This document shows positions 60,691 to 64,000 of a stretch of DNA of 64,000 bases, one piece after another. The stretch is from positions 1 through 64,000 of the forward strand of contig JAFGRY010000021.1 in NCBI GenBank assembly GCA_016934955.1, in the 5' to 3' direction. Both the position numbers and the translations under genes were made by a program. The stretch is from a bacterium (GTDB taxonomy: Bacteria; Zhuqueibacterota; QNDG01; JAGLOF01). A model generated the notes under the pieces. It searched no databases and had not been told where the DNA came from. It saw nothing but the letters and a program-made list of their open reading frames with translations. The stretch's first letter is position 1. Every line of letters begins with the position of its first letter.

Positions 60691-61068
60691 ATGGATACCA
60701 TGAAAAAAGTGCTGATCATCGACGATGAAGAGCGGATTCTGGAACTGATGAACCGGTTCATTACCCGGCTCGGGTATGAAGCGGTGACCACCGCGTCCTG
60801 GGAAGAGGGCATAGAACTCTTCAAAAATGATTTTTTTGCTCTGGTCATCCTGGACGTGAACATGCCGGGCAGAGACGGATTCCATGTGGCCAGGGATATG
60901 AATGCGCTCAGGCCCGGACAGAAAATTATCATCATCACCGGACTCGGCCCCGGGCAGGCGTATGAATACCTGTCCAAACTGGAAGATGTGGATATCAGTG
61001 AGATCCTTTACAAGCCGTTCGATTTCAAGAAACTGAAGCAGATTATCACCAGAACACTCTGTGACTGA
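60691..61068 (+). CDS. Single-domain response regulator (CheY-like receiver)
   Basis: A stand-alone receiver domain of 125 residues. Acidic pocket residues lie in LIIDDEE, the phosphoacceptor Asp in VILDVNMPG, the conserved Thr in IIITGLG and the Lys in ILYKPFDF. There is no output domain, so it acts through protein contacts, as in chemotaxis or phosphorelay. No kinase lies beside it. Translation may begin at the ATG at 60691 or 60700. Confidence 0.92.
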   Translation: MDTMKKVLIIDDEERILELMNRFITRLGYEAVTTASWEEGIELFKNDFFALVILDVNMPGRDGFHVARDMNALRPGQKIIIITGLGPGQAYEYLSKLEDVDISEILYKPFDFKKLKQIITRTLCD

Positions 61069-61214
61069 GATCACGTCACCCGGCGGACCGCTCCCGTCCC
61101 CGCACGGGGCAATTCCACCTTCCCAATTACCGGTTTTTATTTGGTTATCCGATAATTTTTTATTATCTTGTCGGCCATAATTTTTTTTACATTCGTGACC
61201 ACGCTGGAGGAAGT

Positions 61215-63443
61215 ATGTCGAACAATCTTTTCTGGTTTATCCCGGGGGCAGCGCTGCTGGCGCTGGGGTTCGCCCTGTTTTTCTTCAGGCAGCTGATGAA
61301 GGAGGATGAGGGAACCGATACCATGAAAAAAATCGCCCTGTACGTGCGGCAGGGGGCGATGGCCTATCTCAAGCAGCAGTACAAAGTCGTGATGCTCGTA
61401 TTCGCGATCCTCACCGCCCTGTTCGCGTTCATGGCCTACGGGCTGCACTTCCAGAACAACTGGGTCTGGGGTGCGTTCCTCACCGGCGGGTTCTTTTCGG
61501 GCCTGGCCGGATTTTTCGGGATGAAAACGGCAACCTATGCCTCGGCCCGGACCGCAAACGCCGCCAAGAATTCCCTGAATGACGGACTTCGGGTCGCTTT
61601 CCGCAGCGGCGCGGTGATGGGGCTGGTTGTTGTGGGGCTGGCGCTGCTGGATATTTCGATCTGGTTCCTGATCCTCAATCACTTTATTCCCGAGGGCACG
61701 ATAGTCGGGCAGAAACTGGCCATCATCACCACGACCATGCTGACGTTCGGTATGGGCGCATCGACGCAGGCGCTGTTCGCACGGGTCGGCGGCGGCATCT
61801 TCACCAAGGCCGCGGATGTGGGCGCTGATCTGGTGGGCAAGGTCGAAGCCGGCATCCCCGAGGATGATCCCCGCAACCCGGCCACCATCGCTGATAACGT
61901 GGGCGATAATGTGGGTGACGTGGCGGGCATGGGCGCCGATCTCTATGAATCCTACTGCGGCTCGGTGCTGGCTACCGCCGCCCTGGGCGCGGCCGCGTTC
62001 ATGTCAACGCCGCTCCTGCAGTTCAAGGCGGTCATCGCGCCGATGCTGATCGCCGCGATCGGTACCATCCTTTCCATTCTCGGTATCTTCGCCGTTCGAA
62101 CAAAGGAGGGCGCGTCCCAGAAACAGCTTCTGGGAGCCCTCTCCCGGGGAGTGAATCTCAGCTCGGTCCTGATCGTCATTCTTTCACTCGTCATCCTGAA
62201 AGTACTCGATATCCCCAATGCCTGGGGTGTGTGGGGCGCGATCGTCGCCGGGCTCATTGCCGGTATCGCCATCGGGAAAGTCACGGAATACTTCACTTCC
62301 CATTCCTTCCGTCCCACTCAGCGGATTGCTGAAAATGCCAAGACCGGTCCGGCCACGGTGATCATTTCCGGCCTGGGCACCGGCATGCTTTCCACCGTCT
62401 TTCCGGTGCTGTTCATTGTCACCGGCACCTTCACCGCCTATATGCTGGCAGCCGGCGGCGATTTCGCCAATTTCCAGATGGGGCTCTACGGCATCGGTAT
62501 CGCGGCCGTCGGCATGCTCTCCACCCTGGGAATAACCCTCGCCACGGATGCGTACGGTCCCATCGCCGACAATGCCGGCGGCAACGCCGAGATGAGCGGT
62601 CTGGGAGAAGCGGTCCGGAAACGGACCGATGCGCTCGATGCCCTGGGCAACACCACGGCGGCCACCGGCAAAGGCTTCGCCATCGGTTCAGCGGCCCTGA
62701 CCGCGCTGGCGCTGCTTGCATCGTACGTCGAAGAGCTGAAGATCGGTCTTGAGCGTCTGGCCGAGCAGGCCGCGGTGATCGGTGACGTGCCTGTAAAGGT
62801 CGCCGCGTTTCTTGAAAAGGCGGGACTGGAGACCCTCCACGAAGCGTCGCTGCCGGATTTCATGAGAGCATATGAGGTCAATCTCATGAATCCCAAGGTG
62901 CTGATCGGCATGTTTCTCGGCGCCATGATGGCGTTCATGTTCTGCGGACTGACCATGAACGCCGTGGGTCGGGCCGCGGGGAAAATGGTCGATGAGGTGC
63001 GCCGCCAGTTCAAAGAGATCAAGGGAATCCTCGAAGGCAAGGCCGAACCCGATTATGCCCGCTGTGTGGCCATCTCCACCAGGGGAGCCCAGCATGAAAT
63101 GATGCTGCCCTCCCTGCTCGCCATTATCGCACCCGTTTCCGTCGGAATCATTTTCGGTGTTCCCGGTGTCATGGGACTTCTCGTCGGCGGTCTGGCCGCC
63201 GGGTTCGCCCTGGCGATTTTCATGGCCAACGCGGGCGGCGCCTGGGATAATGCCAAGAAATATATCGAAGAGGGCAACGTCGGCGGCAAAGGGTCCGACG
63301 CGCATAAAGCAGCGGTGATCGGTGATACCGTAGGCGATCCGTTCAAGGACACGTCCGGACCAAGTCTCAATATTCTGATCAAGCTGATGAGCATGGTCGC
63401 TATTGTCATGGCCGGATTTACCGTAGCCTTCTCACTCTTTTAG
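61215..63443 (+). CDS. hppA: Membrane-bound ion-pumping pyrophosphatase, K+-dependent, probably Na+-type
   Basis: The 742-residue integral protein with about 16 helices hydrolyses pyrophosphate and pumps cations out. Landmarks are [31 protein letters not shown] and [29 protein letters not shown] has Ala at the position that distinguishes K+-dependent enzymes; K+-independent ones have Lys. [10 protein letters not shown] carries the gate Glu where Na+-pumping members have it, so Na+ transport is likely, though H+ co-transport cannot be excluded. GGAGGAAG precedes the ATG. It recovers energy from biosynthetic pyrophosphate, which suits a fermentative lifestyle. Confidence 0.96.
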   Translation: MSNNLFWFIPGAALLALGFALFFFRQLMKEDEGTDTMKKIALYVRQGAMAYLKQQYKVVMLVFAILTALFAFMAYGLHFQNNWVWGAFLTGGFFSGLAGFFGMKTATYASARTANAAKNSLNDGLRVAFRSGAVMGLVVVGLALLDISIWFLILNHFIPEGTIVGQKLAIITTTMLTFGMGASTQALFARVGGGIFTKAADVGADLVGKVEAGIPEDDPRNPATIADNVGDNVGDVAGMGADLYESYCGSVLATAALGAAAFMSTPLLQFKAVIAPMLIAAIGTILSILGIFAVRTKEGASQKQLLGALSRGVNLSSVLIVILSLVILKVLDIPNAWGVWGAIVAGLIAGIAIGKVTEYFTSHSFRPTQRIAENAKTGPATVIISGLGTGMLSTVFPVLFIVTGTFTAYMLAAGGDFANFQMGLYGIGIAAVGMLSTLGITLATDAYGPIADNAGGNAEMSGLGEAVRKRTDALDALGNTTAATGKGFAIGSAALTALALLASYVEELKIGLERLAEQAAVIGDVPVKVAAFLEKAGLETLHEASLPDFMRAYEVNLMNPKVLIGMFLGAMMAFMFCGLTMNAVGRAAGKMVDEVRRQFKEIKGILEGKAEPDYARCVAISTRGAQHEMMLPSLLAIIAPVSVGIIFGVPGVMGLLVGGLAAGFALAIFMANAGGAWDNAKKYIEEGNVGGKGSDAHKAAVIGDTVGDPFKDTSGPSLNILIKLMSMVAIVMAGFTVAFSLF

Positions 63444-63696
63444 CATACCTGCCTCCGGGAGACAGCCGGTCTCCCGGAGGCCTCGCTTCCATTCCGTATC
63501 ACCTCCCCAAAAGAATGTTCAATCGCATGAATATTCGCAAGGTTTCAGCTTTGCCGGTGTTTCATGTAGTGTTGCGGGCGAGAGAGCTGGTTGAACCCGC
63601 GGCTGTTGAACTGAAACCGGGAAGGGTAAATATCGTACACTAACCGCGAGCTGTGTAACAGGAACGAAGAAAAGCCACGAACCGTCGAGGAGAGAA
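63444..63696. other. Gap after hppA with hairpin and a doubtful small frame
   Basis: After the 63451-63481 hairpin the 253-bp gap holds a 38-codon frame at 63527-63643 without a ribosome site, which I do not call. The final bases GTCGAGGAGAG form the ribosome site of the ABC ATPase. Confidence 0.5.
63451..63481 (+). terminator. Long perfect hairpin after hppA
   Basis: A 13-bp perfect stem GCCTCCGGGAGAC (63451-63463) / GTCTCCCGGAGGC (63469-63481) with a 5-nt loop, 8 bp after the hppA stop. There is no T-tract, so it may act as a Rho-dependent or mRNA-stabilising hairpin rather than a classic terminator. Confidence 0.6.
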
Positions 63697-64000
63697 ATGG
63701 AAATCAGTATCACATCATTGAACAAAATTTATCCGAACGGCAATCAGGCCCTTACCAATGTCGACTTGGAGATAAAGAACGGCATGTTCGGTCTTCTGGG
63801 ACCGAACGGGGCCGGCAAGACAACGCTGATGCGGATCCTCGTCACCTTGATGAAGCCGACCAGCGGTTCCATTATCGTAAACGGGATGGATCTGGACAGA
63901 AACAGAAAAGCGATCCGGGCGGTCATGGGGTACCTGCCCCAGGATTTCAGGTTTTTTTCCAAACTGTCAACCTGGGAGTTTCTCGATTATGTCGCGGCCT
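63697..64000 (+). CDS. ABC transporter ATP-binding protein, N-terminal part (cut by window edge)
   Basis: The first 101 residues read MEISITSLNKIYPNGNQALT, then Walker A LGPNGAGKTTLMRIL and the Q-loop MGYLPQDFRF. It is an ABC-2/multidrug exporter-type ATPase, with strong similarity in layout to bacitracin or Nod-type exporters. GAGGAGAG precedes the ATG. The permease and the rest of the ATPase lie beyond the window, so substrate is unknown. Confidence 0.9.
   Translation, partial: MEISITSLNKIYPNGNQALTNVDLEIKNGMFGLLGPNGAGKTTLMRILVTLMKPTSGSIIVNGMDLDRNRKAIRAVMGYLPQDFRFFSKLSTWEFLDYVAA

Noticed and set aside
63527..63643. 38-codon plus-strand frame between hppA and the ABC gene
   Set aside because: No ribosome binding site and no recognisable sequence.

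Overview
This 64 kb window, about 60% GC by eye, looks like chromosome from an uncultivated, diderm, largely anaerobic bacterium. Supporting signs are outer-membrane beta-barrel proteins, several lipoproteins with lipoboxes, an [FeFe] hydrogenase, a membrane pyrophosphatase of the K+-dependent, probably Na+-pumping type, a GH97 glycosidase and a bacterial serpin. An FCB-like or other candidate phylum would fit, but there is no rRNA and I do not assign a phylum. No tRNA, CRISPR array, prophage or transposase was found. Roughly 47 protein genes are supported, with two cut by the window edges (a GAF-domain regulator at the left, an ABC ATPase at the right).

Layout. 0-3.2 kb: a divergent GAF regulator and glnA; glnA has a consensus sigma-54 promoter and two pairs of upstream palindromes. 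3.4-10.2 kb: PIN-PhoH ATPase, then a lexA-imuB-dnaE2 mutasome operon whose ImuB lacks Y-family catalytic residues. 10.2-17.3 kb (minus): SpoIIE phosphatase, class III cyclase coupled to a metallo-beta-lactamase-fold hydrolase, RsgA, a LapA-like protein and an OPT transporter. 17.4-20.5 kb: GH97 glycosidase and aldose 1-epimerase. 20.5-34.4 kb (minus): rlmN, a membrane SpoIIE phosphatase plus RsbW-like kinase, a barrel protein, DUF502, FtsB-like, enolase, UDP-glucose dehydrogenase, a fused polyprenol-kinase/DUF92 protein and uvrA. 34.5-40.4 kb: TPR protein, then hemW-lepB-lepA, an NlpC/P60 lipoprotein and a DUF4870 protein. 40.4-49.8 kb (minus): an envelope cluster with a lipoprotein, histidine kinase, sigma-54 response regulator, coiled-coil protein, two barrels, a lipoprotein and a lipoprotein serpin. 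50.2-54 kb: a two-gene [FeFe] hydrogenase whose electron-transfer subunit fuses a NuoF fragment to a GltD/NfnB-like flavoprotein. 54-64 kb: secreted PQQ-like propeller with EF-hands, MsrB-MsrA fusion, periplasmic MBL protein, AbgT transporter, small unknown protein, CheY-like receiver, hppA and an ABC ATPase.

How it fits together. The hydrogenase and ion-pumping pyrophosphatase suggest fermentative energy metabolism. The envelope cluster carries its own two-component system, and a sigma-54-like promoter lies in front of one of its barrel genes. Intergenic DNA is rich in small dispersed repeats: paired inverted CGAAA-type elements, ATTGG-type elements with inverted ends, a shared CGCTACGCGG core, and 16-bp and 7-bp tandem repeats. 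Three minus-strand genes have good sigma-70 promoters ending only 6-9 nt before the start codon, which suggests leaderless mRNAs.
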